Origin: Oscheius sp. JU75
Taxonomy: Eukaryota; Nematoda; Chromadorea; Rhabditida; Rhabditidae
Length of the DNA: 64,000 nt
Assembly: GCA_037178855.1 (NCBI GenBank)
Contig: JASJZC010000004.1
Location: forward strand, 6,324,001 to 6,388,000
Reading direction: 5' to 3'
A program made the position numbers and the translations under genes. The notes beneath the pieces were generated by a model. That model had not been told where the DNA came from. It saw only the letters and a program-made list of their open reading frames with translations, and searched no databases. Within the stretch, counting starts at the first letter, position 1. The number at the start of each line of letters is the position of its first letter. Shown here one piece after another: positions 21,320-33,312 of this stretch.

Positions 21320-21960
21320 ATTTTTCAGTGTTTGATCAGGTCAGAAAGAAATTGTACAAAATGGAACTATTAACAAGTTTGGATAACTGAACCCTGGTGA
21401 ATCTGAACCCGGAAGCATAGAGCAAAAAAGAAACTGGCGATTGACGCATAAAAAGTTTTTATTTGATGGTGATATTGTGGAAGCACGGTGTTTTGGCAGA
21501 GAATCAAATTTTAGTTTGAACAGTGCAGCGGCCTCCTATTACTATATTCATACCCAGATTATGGAAGGGTGAGAACAAATACTGTCACTGTCACGGCGCA
21601 TCCACTTCTTTCCAGACCGTTCAACAAACCCAACCCATACCTAAAAGAAATCAGTATAGTGTCTACCTCCTCATAGTTGATTCCCAAGCCCACTCTCAGC
21701 ACTATAGAAACATGGCAAACATTTGACTTACTCACAAACGCCATGAATACTACAAACTTTCCTTGAATTCTTCGTGAGAGCAGAGACCACGAGCCTGGCT
21801 ATTTGGGAAGCTGTTAAGGACAAGATTGGTGTGCCAAATGTGCAGTGCAAGTTGACCCGTACTGAGTGGAAACAGCGAATTGTAAGAGAACAGCTGAGAA
21901 GGATTATAATATGTCTCTGGTTATAGATTTTTCGAGGAGGGGCTATGTAGTGAGTTTTCA
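21320..21960 (+). pseudogene. DUF229 pseudogene, head to head with copy 2
   Basis: Closely similar to 13160-13780: exon 2 remnant (YYYIHTQIMEG), exon 3 remnant (NQYSVYLLIVDSQAHSQHYR and a frame break), and exon 3 end (FSRRGYVV). The part corresponding to exons 5-6 is absent here; the sequence switches at about 21957 to material matching 14216 and then to the hemopexin-like gene. Confidence 0.75.
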
Positions 21961-22007
21961 CTCATTCCTTTCTTTTTTTAGTCCTTACGCAGTAGTCTAC
22001 GAGCACT

Positions 22008-22122
22008 CCCGCCCTGGATCTTGTCCCACTCGAGTCGATGCCTACGTAGATGTCAAAGGAGGAGCTCTTTTGTTCCAAGGGGACAAGATCTACACTATCT
22101 GGAACCGAACCATTCTCTCCTC
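22008..22122 (+). pseudogene. Fragment of the hemopexin-like gene (exon 3)
   Basis: Repeats about 115 bp of 16793-16907 almost exactly (RPGSCPTRVDAYVDVKGG, LLFQGDKIYTIWNRT). It is cut at both ends, with no splice context on the 3' side. Confidence 0.8.
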
Positions 22123-22536
22123 TCCTAGACGTAATAGACACGATCATTTTGAACACCTTGAGACAACGAGAGATGTTTAGAGCTAATGCCTCTTTTTGTG
22201 TACCTTGGAGAGCATTAGGTTCAGGAAGCAGAAACTGGCCCATTCTTTATCGATTTTCGGTATTTTTCAGTTCTTTCTCCTTAGAAGCCGTTCCATTTCG
22301 TAGTTTCTTCGGATGTCTTTTAGTTGGGGACATAAAAATCCAGTTTTTGAGACACTAAAAAGACTTTTTCCAACAGAAGCTCTGAATAAAGTTGCGCGTT
22401 TGCCCGAAAATATGAACGTAATATTATTTCTTGCACGAGTTCAACTGTCTCCCAATTTTCACTTGCTCTCCTCATGTTCCACCGATTCTTCCTTGACTAA
22501 TTGCTGTAAAATGTAATAAACAATACAAATTGCAGG
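22123..22536. other. KRR1 upstream region
   Basis: No gene seen. The 5' part matches 18030-18130. A splice-acceptor-like TTGCAG ends one base before the KRR1 ATG, so it may be a trans-splice site. Confidence 0.5.
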
Positions 22537-24903
<2,367 letters not shown>

Positions 24904-25075
24904 ATTCGAGGCTCCCAGATTCAATTTTGTTACAATATTTTTGCTATTTCGGTTGTTGTCTGTTCGTCCATTAATTTGTCATAAAAATTTCCGTCAGTTC
25001 AGGGAAAATGGGACGTGGGGGTGGTTAGCATATCATGAAAGTCCTTATCTGGTTATCTTGGCAAGACGTCTCGTC

Positions 25076-25329
25076 TCATTTTTCCCGCCTTTGGGCACTC
25101 GTCTCTTGAGCTCCTCTCATTGAATTAGACATGCCTAGTTAGAGGCTCTAGTCAGCATCGAATCAGCATGCTCACCTTTTTGTCGTGGGGAGAGCCTGGC
25201 GAGTGCATTGACTTCCGGTCTCCGCTGCTCCAGTATGTTTGAGCAGATGGAGCCCACTCTGTAATCGTCACAGATTTTTCCAGGAAAGCTCTCAAAACTT
25301 CGATCCCACATTTTTTTTACATTATCCAT
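25076..25329 (-). CDS. Unknown small protein (70 residues)
   Basis: Two exons, 25176-25329 and 25076-25134, join in phase across a 41-bp GT-AG intron. A splice-type acceptor (TGTTTAG) ends three bases before the ATG, as for other likely trans-spliced genes here. The product begins MDNVKKMWDRSFESFPGK, contains CDDYRVGSICSNILEQRRP and NALARLSPRQK, and ends QETSAQRREK. It is mostly polar, with no signal peptide or membrane segment. I do not recognise the family. It lies between KRR1 and the BTB gene, and its 3' end faces KRR1. Confidence 0.5.
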
Positions 25330-26091
25330 AACCTAAACATTCTTTTTCCCAACTTGCTGGAGAGAAATCAACCGTATCGGAAATCATATTCTTGAATCAT
25401 TTCCATTGCCTCTCCTTGTAGAACTCTCGGTTTTCCAACTCGTTCCTTCTTTTTAATTGTTTTCCGCTGCGCATGTCTCATTTTCGGCCACCAATTTTTC
25501 TTTACCTTGCTTTTCTGCCCGACTTTGTATCCTTACGGTAGTACCGCGCGGTGTTATTGGCTTTTACCGTTCTTTTCTGGTTCTAGCAACTCTTCTCTAC
25601 CACTTCTAAAAATCTGTATCTACCGGCAACTGTCTGCCTTATCGTCGGGCCATTTGAGCCAATTGGCCTTTCTCAATCTACATTTTGTTTGAAATTGAAG
25701 CGTTTTGAGAGATTTTCCGTGGACGAAAAGTGCTGGCTCGTAGGTTTCCAGCATATTGAATTGTGAAACAGGGGTCCCTGCCAGTGAAAATTCTTGTGCA
25801 ACCCTTTTCTTGCTTCAAAGAGTCGCTTGTTTTTGTAGTAATCCGAGCAACCCCCTGAGTATATTCGAACAATGTTGGGCTTTAGATACGAGTGCCCCTG
25901 TTAATTTTCTATGGTCTGCGCGACCCCATTTTCTGCCGATCCATGCCGTGGAGGTAAGCAGTTGACCGCTGCTGTGAAAAATGCATTCACCGGAACTAGG
26001 AACCCCATTGATGGCTAGAAATGCAGTAAATAAAGAACTGATTATGGTCGATTAACTGAGAAAAGACAAATGTACAAGACAAGAATCAGAA
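25330..26091. other. Intergenic, nothing recognised
   Basis: AT-rich sequence with only short open frames and no splice-supported coding region that I can see. Confidence 0.5.
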
Positions 26092-26894
26092 TCATCTGAA
26101 CTTGGCGATCACGTTGCGAAGCTCCTGCGGCTCGAGCTGGCGCAAGGGCGGCCTCATAGGGGCTTCTTTCTTGAAAACAGCAGAATGCCATTCGTCATAA
26201 TCGTCAAGAGTGAAATCCTGCTGAAAGAAGGACTTGTTTTTACGGTATCAGTACGAGAAGGACTCACGAAGCGTTTGAGAACAGTGGTCATTTTCAATTC
26301 GAGGGAGCACATGTACAGGTTCAGACAGACCAAGCAGCCGTGTCTCGGGCAAATCATCAGGTAGAATCGATCTCTAAGGCACTCTGTGACTCGTTTGGTG
26401 ACATCGAAACGATCAGCGACGGCTAGAATCTCGTGGACAAAACTCCAAAAATCTGCAAAATTCTTTTGAGCGAATAAGGTAGAAAACTTACTTCTTAGAT
26501 AGTTCTCGACTTGTGAAAGCACGTCGCCGCCCTCGTGGTACAAATATTTGGCCTCGCCATCGTCGCAATAGGTTCGTCGGAAGATCAGATCGCCGTACTC
26601 GTAGAATTTTCCAAAGTACAAGACATTAAGAATATTGCCGAAGACTTCCTCAGAAACTTCCTTGATCACAATTCTGCTCTCTTCGGCCTAAATTTATTCG
26701 CTTTCGCTAATAAAATGGGTAGCTTTTACCTCCTTGAAATCGCCGTATAAAAGGATCTTGAAAAAGTCGGATTGTGCGGCTAGAAACATCCTGTGCACGA
26801 GGAAATCTTGCTCTCCAACGACGACAGTGACATCAGATAGGGTTTTGTCGAGAAAATAGATAGCCGACTTCTTTTTTGGGGGTGGCTCGGGCAT
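26092..26894 (-). CDS. BTB/POZ domain protein
   Basis: Exons 26730-26894, 26492-26687, 26268-26452 and 26092-26220 join in phase to 224 residues. Residues about 15-90 form a BTB domain: TLSDVTVVVGEQDFLVHRMF, LAAQSDFFKILLYGDFKE, and VSEEVFGNILNVLYFGKF. A helical region with ILAVADRFDVTKRVTECL follows, as in many nematode BTB proteins. The C-terminal block DDYDEWHSAVFKKEAP is not one I can name. Such proteins usually dimerise and often act as adaptors for CUL3 ligases; the partner here is unknown. A decayed paralogue lies just upstream. Confidence 0.85.
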
Positions 26895-27085
26895 TTTGAC
26901 CAAGAAATTAGCATTTTTGAACCAGACAGCTAGTTTTGAAACGGAAAAGGGTTCACTCGAAGGTTTCAGGCAACAAAATAGAAATTCGTCGGCTGCAATA
27001 ACCAATTCAACACCTAGAAAGGCAACAAGATTAGTTTATTGTTGAATATTTGAGAGAAAACGAGTTTACAAGATGCGAAACGGAA

Positions 27086-27822
27086 TTATCTGTACTTTAG
27101 CATCAAGTCGTAAATCTCTTGTGGTTTGAGCTGCCGCTGTGATGGTCTCAAATGGGCATCTTTCTTGAAAGCAACCGAATGCCAAGCGTTATATTCGGCT
27201 TGCTAATTTTGCTGAAAAAAGAACGGAATCAACTGGCAGTTTAGAAAAACTTACGAATTTGAAAAAGTTTAACGTCGAGATTTTCAAGCCGAGTGCGCAC
27301 AGATTCAGACAGAAAAAGCAGCCGTGTCGGCTATAGATTTACTTGTAGATTTCGTTTTTGAAGCATACGTCCACCTGCTTAGTAACACCAAAACGATCAG
27401 CAACAGCTTGATGCTCGTAGACAAAATTTCAAAATCCTTTAAAAACTACTGTATCCTTGACTTTGGTTATGTCGGTACTTCCGACATGTGTGCAGCACTT
27501 GATATTATTGTCGAACTCGTAGACACGTTCAAACTGCATAGCCTTGGAATCGGACAGCTTTCCATAGTACAAGATGCAAAGAATAATTTTAAACACTTCC
27601 TCAGTAACTGCTTTCTTTGACCTAAACTCAGATCTTTTTACAACAACAGATCAATACCTCTTTGAAATAACCGTAGAAGAAGACCTTGAAGAAGTCGGAA
27701 TGAGCGGCTAGAAACATCTTGTGAACAAGAAACTCTTGCTCTCCGATAATGAGAGTCACATCAGACAAGCAGTGGTCAAGGTAATAAAGTGGCGGCTTCT
27801 TTATAGTCGGAGGATCCGACAT
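27086..27822 (-). pseudogene. BTB domain pseudogene, tandem paralogue
   Basis: Exon 1 (27658-27822) is intact, the same length as in the neighbouring gene, and encodes a BTB start (CLSDVTLIIGEQEFLVHKMF). Exon 2 has a short deletion that shifts the frame before EEVFKIILCILYYGKL. The equivalent of exon 3 carries an in-frame stop after CFKNEIYK, and the last exon has another stop near its start (QQN then TAG). Exon-intron positions otherwise follow the intact copy. It is most likely a non-functional duplicate. Confidence 0.8.
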
Positions 27823-29069
27823 TTTGACTGAAAATAGCCAGGATTTTATAGAACCAACTATAGAACAAACGGAAACAATTAGATACAGAAAAAAAGCAAT
27901 TTGAAGGCGCGCGATTAAGCCTCTGAGATACCTGTAAATTGATTTACAGGCAATTCGTAACGGGAGCGTAAAAGCGTATTTGAAATTATATATTGGCGCG
28001 ATTCTTTCCACTTCTTGAATCTGTTTCCAAACAAATCTGAGATGAAGTGCAAATGATCTCATGTTTTATAGACACTTGTCTTATACGTGTTCCGTCATAG
28101 AGAAGCCCGAGAAGAGCCAAAATTAGTCTCCCTTTTTGGGGACGCAACCACGTGTCTCTGTTCAATTAGCCAAGTCTATTCTTCCGCAACAGCATCGCAT
28201 GCCCTCTCTCTGTAATTGTACTCCACCAGTCTTCCACGTCAGAATCCAGCTGTTTGTCTGCCTTTTTTGCCGTCCCACTCCCTTCATTTTTCCGTCATAA
28301 TCGACGGGAACAGCCAGCGACCATTCACCACAATCCGATTACTTTCCGTCCTCTTTTGGAATTGAGCTGTTTTCACCTCGTCTTTTTCGAGCAGAAGACT
28401 ACAATTAGGGCTCTTTCAGGTCGTTTATGACGCCTGCAATTGAGCCTTTTCAATGAGAGAACAAGTCGCGAGCACTCCACGTCAGCATGTTGATGTTTAA
28501 TGGCGCAACGTCTACTTTCTCCCACTTTTAGTAGCTTTCTGATACTTCCGTACTGTTTGACAGCTTGCTTGGAGGAAAACACAGGCAATATATTTGCGAG
28601 AGACTTTTTTATGAACCCCTCATTTACGATAATTTTCATTTCGTCATTCGCAAAAACCGCTATGTCTAATTCTCTTGACACATCTCAACCTCGCACTCTC
28701 TCGTTCTCTCATTCATGCATATCCGATCCTTCTCCGACCTGCTGTTCCTTTTCTCTCTCTCTCTCCATTTTTTGCTCCTTTCCTGCCTGGGAGTGAAACA
28801 GGTGCCTTTTTCGTCCGACACACACACACAAACAAACATGGTCCGCTGGGGGATTTCCATTCAGAAACAGTCGCTCTCGCTTGAAAACGAAAGTGGCCGG
28901 CTGCCGTTAGTCACACACACCCTCTAGCTCTGCCTTTTCCCACTTCCTGACATCTGTAGAGTGGCAAAAAAAGAAATCATTCAGAGTGGGACACATTTCA
29001 ATTAACTCTAGACACCATTGCTCTTTCCTTTTGGTTTACTTCGTCTCTAATCCTTTTTCCCTTCTTAGA
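27823..29069. other. Intergenic region upstream of the START-domain gene
   Basis: No supported gene. There is a small palindrome at 27931-27950 (CCTGTAAAT and ATTTACAGG arms) and a CT-rich, then CA-rich stretch at 28690-28840. A pyrimidine-rich acceptor ends at 29068, one base before the STARD10-like ATG. Confidence 0.5.
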
Positions 29070-30207
29070 ATGAGGGTAAATGAAGCACGGGTCTGGGAAG
29101 ATGCCGACTACGCGAAAGTGAGAGAAATGTGCGACAGTATGGCTGGTTGGACGGAGGTCTATCACAAGAAGGAGACAAAGATCTGGACGCAGAACACCAG
29201 CAACACCAACTTTCAAATGGTCAAGGCATCTGCTCGCTTTCACGATGTTCCGGCTAACATAGTTTTTGATGTTCTTCACGATTCCGCCTATAGACATAAG
29301 GTAATTCCTATTTCCGTACGTTTTGGAATGAAAACACTCACATCAAATAGCGAAAACAGAATTTAAATAATCTAGCAGTGAATAACATTTGTGTGACAGC
29401 TGTTTTGTACTAAGTTAATAAGTTTGGCAACCTTGTAGACAGAAAGTGTTGTTTAATCCAAAGCGCGAATTAATTGTAATTTCAGTGGGACAAGTATATG
29501 GCAGCTCAGAAGGACATCGGTCTAATTAATCCAAACAACGATATTACCTACTACGCACGTAAAATTTCCTGCTTCCTTTTGCATAAAAAACTTTTCAGTG
29601 TACTCTTACCCGCCCATCCGATCCAGAGACTTTCTCATGCAGCGTTCCTGGCTCGATCTGGGAGATGAAAAACTTATTTGTTCTCATTCCGTCTGTCACG
29701 AGGTAGCCATTTTTCATTTGTCATAATTTTCGGATATAATTTAGGATTATCCACCGACGAAGGCCTACGTGAGGGGAACAGTTATTCTGTCAGCTTATGT
29801 GATCAGAACGTTGAAGGAAGGTGGTTGCCAGATTATTTATTTGAGTCATTCGGATCCTAAAGGTGTGGAAACTTTAAAGAAGCCATATGCTTACAATAAC
29901 TTTAGGCAAGCTTCCAACATGGCTGATGAATCGTGTCTCCAAAGTTGTAGCTCCAAAAATGATCAAGAAGCTGCACAAGGCATGTCAAGCCTATCCGGCC
30001 TGGAAAAAAGACCACCACTCACATTGGACTCCGTGGCGATGCCCTGAACAGCAGGTGCTGTTTCTGTTTGCTAGTAAAAACAATAATTTCCAGATTGATA
30101 TTCCTCGCGTGAATCTGGCCAAGTGTCAGCCCAAGGACTACGACCAGGAGATTTTGGACGAGTCGAAGCTGAAAAGCAGTGGACCAGCTGAAGAAGAAGA
30201 CGATTAG
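29070..30207 (+). CDS. STARD10-like lipid-transfer protein (START domain)
   Basis: Exons 29070-29300, 29486-29558, 29599-29702, 29745-29862, 29906-30054 and 30094-30207 join in phase to 262 residues. Almost the whole protein is a START domain of the PCTP/STARD10 type: DVPANIVFDVLHDSAYRHKW, NDITYYALYSYPPIRSRDFL, QRSWLDLGDEK, GCQIIYLSHSDPKGKLPTW and VVAPKMIKKLHKACQAYPAW. These blocks match STARD10, a phospholipid (PC/PE) transfer protein. The short acidic tail ends PAEEEDD. The gene's AATAAA lies just after the stop (about 30220). The start follows a splice-type acceptor, consistent with trans-splicing. Confidence 0.9.
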
Positions 30208-30354
30208 ATACGGGACGGAAATAAATATCTTTTGTAACTTTTTGCCTGTCTCAGCTATTCGCCGGAATCTGTGCCCTAAATGACCGCGTGATAAAACGTT
30301 TATGTGAAAATGACGCCAGTTATTGGTGCACCCGAAATTGCGGAGAGAGTTTGG

Positions 30355-31293
30355 TCAAAAGACAAGGCCGTACTTCTTGATCCAAGAAAAGTCGTGTTGT
30401 GCGGAAGGAGTGTACTCACAGCCGACAAAAAGGTCTCCGAGACCCTCTTCCTTGAGCATCTGAAAATTTTAACATCTATTTATTTCTTCCTGCTTTGCAT
30501 TTTAATCTTTAAGCAATGATACCTTGAATACAAAGCGGAAGTCGACTTCTCCCTCATGGCTCGGCTCATATCTGTTCGGAATCTGTGCCACCTGAACGTA
30601 CTGAACAAGCCCTCCCAATCTTCGAGTTGTAGCAGTCAACGATCCACAAATTTGTTGAGCATGGAAAAGATCCTGAACGTAATTTGATTTTCCCCATAAT
30701 CGAATCAGAAACGCACGTAAAGAACGGCGACCTTGATACCTTTGGCGACCATTTCCTCCACCTGGCTATAATCATTCAGTAAGTATCCGGGGATTGCTGC
30801 TGGAGAAATTGGTTCCACAAAGACTTGGATTCCTTCCTGTTCACACATTTTACAGGCTGTGGCAATATTTTCCATATAGGTTTTGGTGGTATCCTCGGTT
30901 ATTTCGATCTTTCCCGCCATCACGTGAAGACGAGGACAGTCCAAGGTGGTACAGTACTCTATACCTTGGACGATAGTTTTGACAAACTCATCGGTCTTTG
31001 CAATTGCTGCTGAGCCTCGTTGACCAGCAGACCAGTCACCTGAACAGTTAAACCTTAATTTCATGTGAATTAATTCCCAACTGCAACAAATTAATTCAAT
31101 TCTTACCTGCAGGTGCATTGATGAGTGAATGCTTCAGTCCAAGTTCGTCAGCGGTTTTTCTCAGATGTATAGCCGGTTCAGAATACGGTAATGGTACTTC
31201 CACCCATTTGAAACCAGCTGCAGCTGCCTTAGCATATCGCTGAATGAGTGGAACATCTTGGAAGAGAAAACCAAGGTTTGCAACGGCCTTCAT
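30355..31293 (-). CDS. hyi: Putative hydroxypyruvate isomerase
   Basis: Exons 31107-31293, 30717-31039, 30523-30672 and 30355-30459 join in phase to 254 residues, normal for HYI. Family marks in order: NLGFLFQDVPLIQRYAKAAA near the N terminus, FKWVEVPLPY, CPRLHVMAGK, FVEPISPAAIPGYLLNDY, LYDLFHAQQICGSLT, VQVAQIPNRYEPSHEGEVD and a C-terminal VGCEYTPSAQHDFSWIKKYG. These are the TIM-barrel metal ligands and substrate-loop segments of the xylose-isomerase-like family. The enzyme interconverts hydroxypyruvate and tartronate semialdehyde. A TTTTCAG acceptor ends one base before the ATG, a probable trans-splice site. Confidence 0.92.
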
Positions 31294-32706
31294 CCTGAAA
31301 AGCCAAGTTCGATGAAAGAGACACAGAAGTTCAGTGAAAGCTAAGACGAAAAATATCCATGCACCTGTTTTAGATGTTTTGTGTGTCTTCCCCGCTTCAC
31401 AGATCAATCAAGATAGAGTGTGTTGGTCACTCCGCAGATAAACGCGTTCTGTTTGCCCGAACGTGCGAAGCCAAGAGAGACAGAGACAATGCAACGTGCT
31501 ACGCGCCTCGAGGAGAGAAAGGGCTCTGCGTGTGAGTACTTCTTCGGATACTTTTGATCCGGATCTTCAACCTCGTATATAAGGCTCCAGTCTTTCACTC
31601 GCAAAACTTGAAGTTGCATGGTGCCAGAGCCCAACAGGCTCTTCTCCCGAGCATGTGTTTTTGCTCGTGATCTAAGTTTTGAGTGTCAAGTGTGTGTTTT
31701 TGGTGGCAAACGAGCTTCCAAACAATCTTGAACTTTTCAAGTCTGAATTTTTTCCTCTAAAGAACAACTTGATCTACATCGCGCGTGTCCTAAAATCGAA
31801 CAACTAGAAATTCGTGACCATGGTCAGGTCTCTATGTACAAGGCGTAGAATTTTTAGTCATTGGTTTTGGTGGACTTTTTCGAAGATTTTATGAAAAGGA
31901 AAAGCTATCGTAACCTATCTACAAGAATATTCACAGCCGACGTTATTGGTCTGGCCAGTTTTCTCGTGAGAAACACCCATTGTCCGACCATAAGATGACC
32001 GTTCTCAAGGTCATTCTGACACCTACAACTGAGAGTGTACAATGCTCACGAGACTCGTAGTCTATAGAGAGGGCTTTCCTCAGTTGACTGATTCTCTTTA
32101 GAAGGCCAACAGGTTTTCCCCTACCCCTAAAATTTCCCAATAGGGTCCATGGTCCAACAACTGTCACTCCTCTAATGTGATCAGGACACTATGGTCTCGA
32201 CGTAAATTGAGATCAAGTGTAATTCCTTGATTCAATGGGAAGAGTGTTACTGGTTATATAAGAAGTTCCTCCCAGTTTTTGAACAGAACTTTTATTTTTC
32301 TGGGCGCTTACTCTGTTAATATTTCTTCTCGCTGTTGGTTTATCCTTACAGATAGATTCTACTTCCCACCATTTGATTTCTCTTCAATAACTTTCAATGG
32401 TTCAAAAAGTTTCATTTGTACTAATGTGCGACACAAGCTCTAAAGGTGCTCCGCCTGCCCCAAGGTATATTGCTACTAGTAGGCAAAGACTAAAAAGTAT
32501 TCCAAGAATAGTTACCCGCCATTTCCGCTGTTCTTCCCGACCATCTGATCGGTCAGCGACCCGTCCATGACACTTTTTACGACCCTCGCAGGTTAAAACA
32601 AGCGTAACTTCAAAGTTTTGAGACAAAGTCACTCTCTTCCTCCTTCTCTCTTACATGACTGTCTAGTTTATCCAGCGACCGATAGCTTCAATTTTTTTGA
32701 CTTTCA

Positions 32707-32786
32707 GTCACTCTACCCTAGCCTGTAGGGTTTTGCAGGCTTGTCGGTCACTCTACCCTAGCCTGTGGGGTTTTGCAGGCTTGTCG
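32707..32786. repeat. Two tandem copies of a 40-bp unit
   Basis: The unit starts GTCACTCTACCCTAGCCTGT and ends TTTGCAGGCTTGTCG. The copies (32707-32746 and 32747-32786) differ at one base. Each contains the inverted words AGCCTG and CAGGCT. Confidence 0.9.
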
Positions 32787-33257
32787 CCACGCGCGGACAC
32801 GCGCAGTAGATACACAAACATGTTAAGGTGATCATAGGATAGGCTTTTATGTAATCTGTTAGCAAGTCGGCGCAAAAGCTCTGACCATAGTCTAAATTAG
32901 AGAATAGAAAATGTCTACCCTTACAGTTTTTGACTAGAGTCTATCATTAATAGTTTTATATTTTCACACTACTGTTCTCATTAACTTGTGATATCTATTT
33001 TTATCAAATCAGCCTACCTGATAATTTTAGTAGGTATTGGCAAAACATGACTGTATTTCCACGCCCGCCACACGTGCGTTCGATAGACACCCACGCAAAT
33101 TCCTTCTTTGTGGTGAGTAGAGTAGACTACCGGGAAGTAAGTATATAATGTCTCTAAGTGCTAGTCTACAATCTCGCGCCCTGCTCCCAGTGGTCTCTGC
33201 TTCTTTGTCCCACCCCGAGGGCTCTCACTCTCTGTTTGCGGTTCAACTCGCGACCGC

Positions 33258-33258
<1 letters not shown>

Positions 33259-33296
<38 letters not shown>
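33259..33296. repeat. (TC)19 microsatellite
   Basis: Uninterrupted TC dinucleotides just upstream of the S9 peptidase start codon, probably in its promoter or 5' leader. Confidence 0.95.
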
Positions 33297-33299
<3 letters not shown>

Positions 33300-33312
33300 A
33301 TCATCCCACCCA

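Larger units (their letters stand above)
31294..33312. other. Intergenic between HYI and the S9 peptidase gene
   Basis: No gene supported. TATA-like boxes appear at about 31576 (GTATATAAGG), 32256 (TTATATAAGAAG) and 33142 (GTATATAATG). The last lies about 170 bp before the peptidase start. A 40-bp tandem duplication and a CT tract are listed separately. Confidence 0.45.

Noticed and set aside
28373-28681. 102-codon minus-strand frame upstream of the START-domain gene
   Set aside because: No recognisable domain, no supporting splice signals, overlaps low-complexity DNA.
31400-31650. Small RNA gene downstream of a TATA box at 31576
   Set aside because: A TATA-like word alone is weak; I see no recognisable snRNA, snoRNA or leader RNA sequence after it.
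32402-32632. Minus-strand frame with one hydrophobic segment between HYI and the peptidase gene
   Set aside because: No ATG at its 5' end, no clear acceptor and no family; single hydrophobic stretches arise by chance.
33148-33312. Upstream in-frame ATG of the S9 peptidase gene
   Set aside because: It would translate the (TC)19 tract as alternating Ser/Leu before a normal signal peptide; a later start fits the family better.
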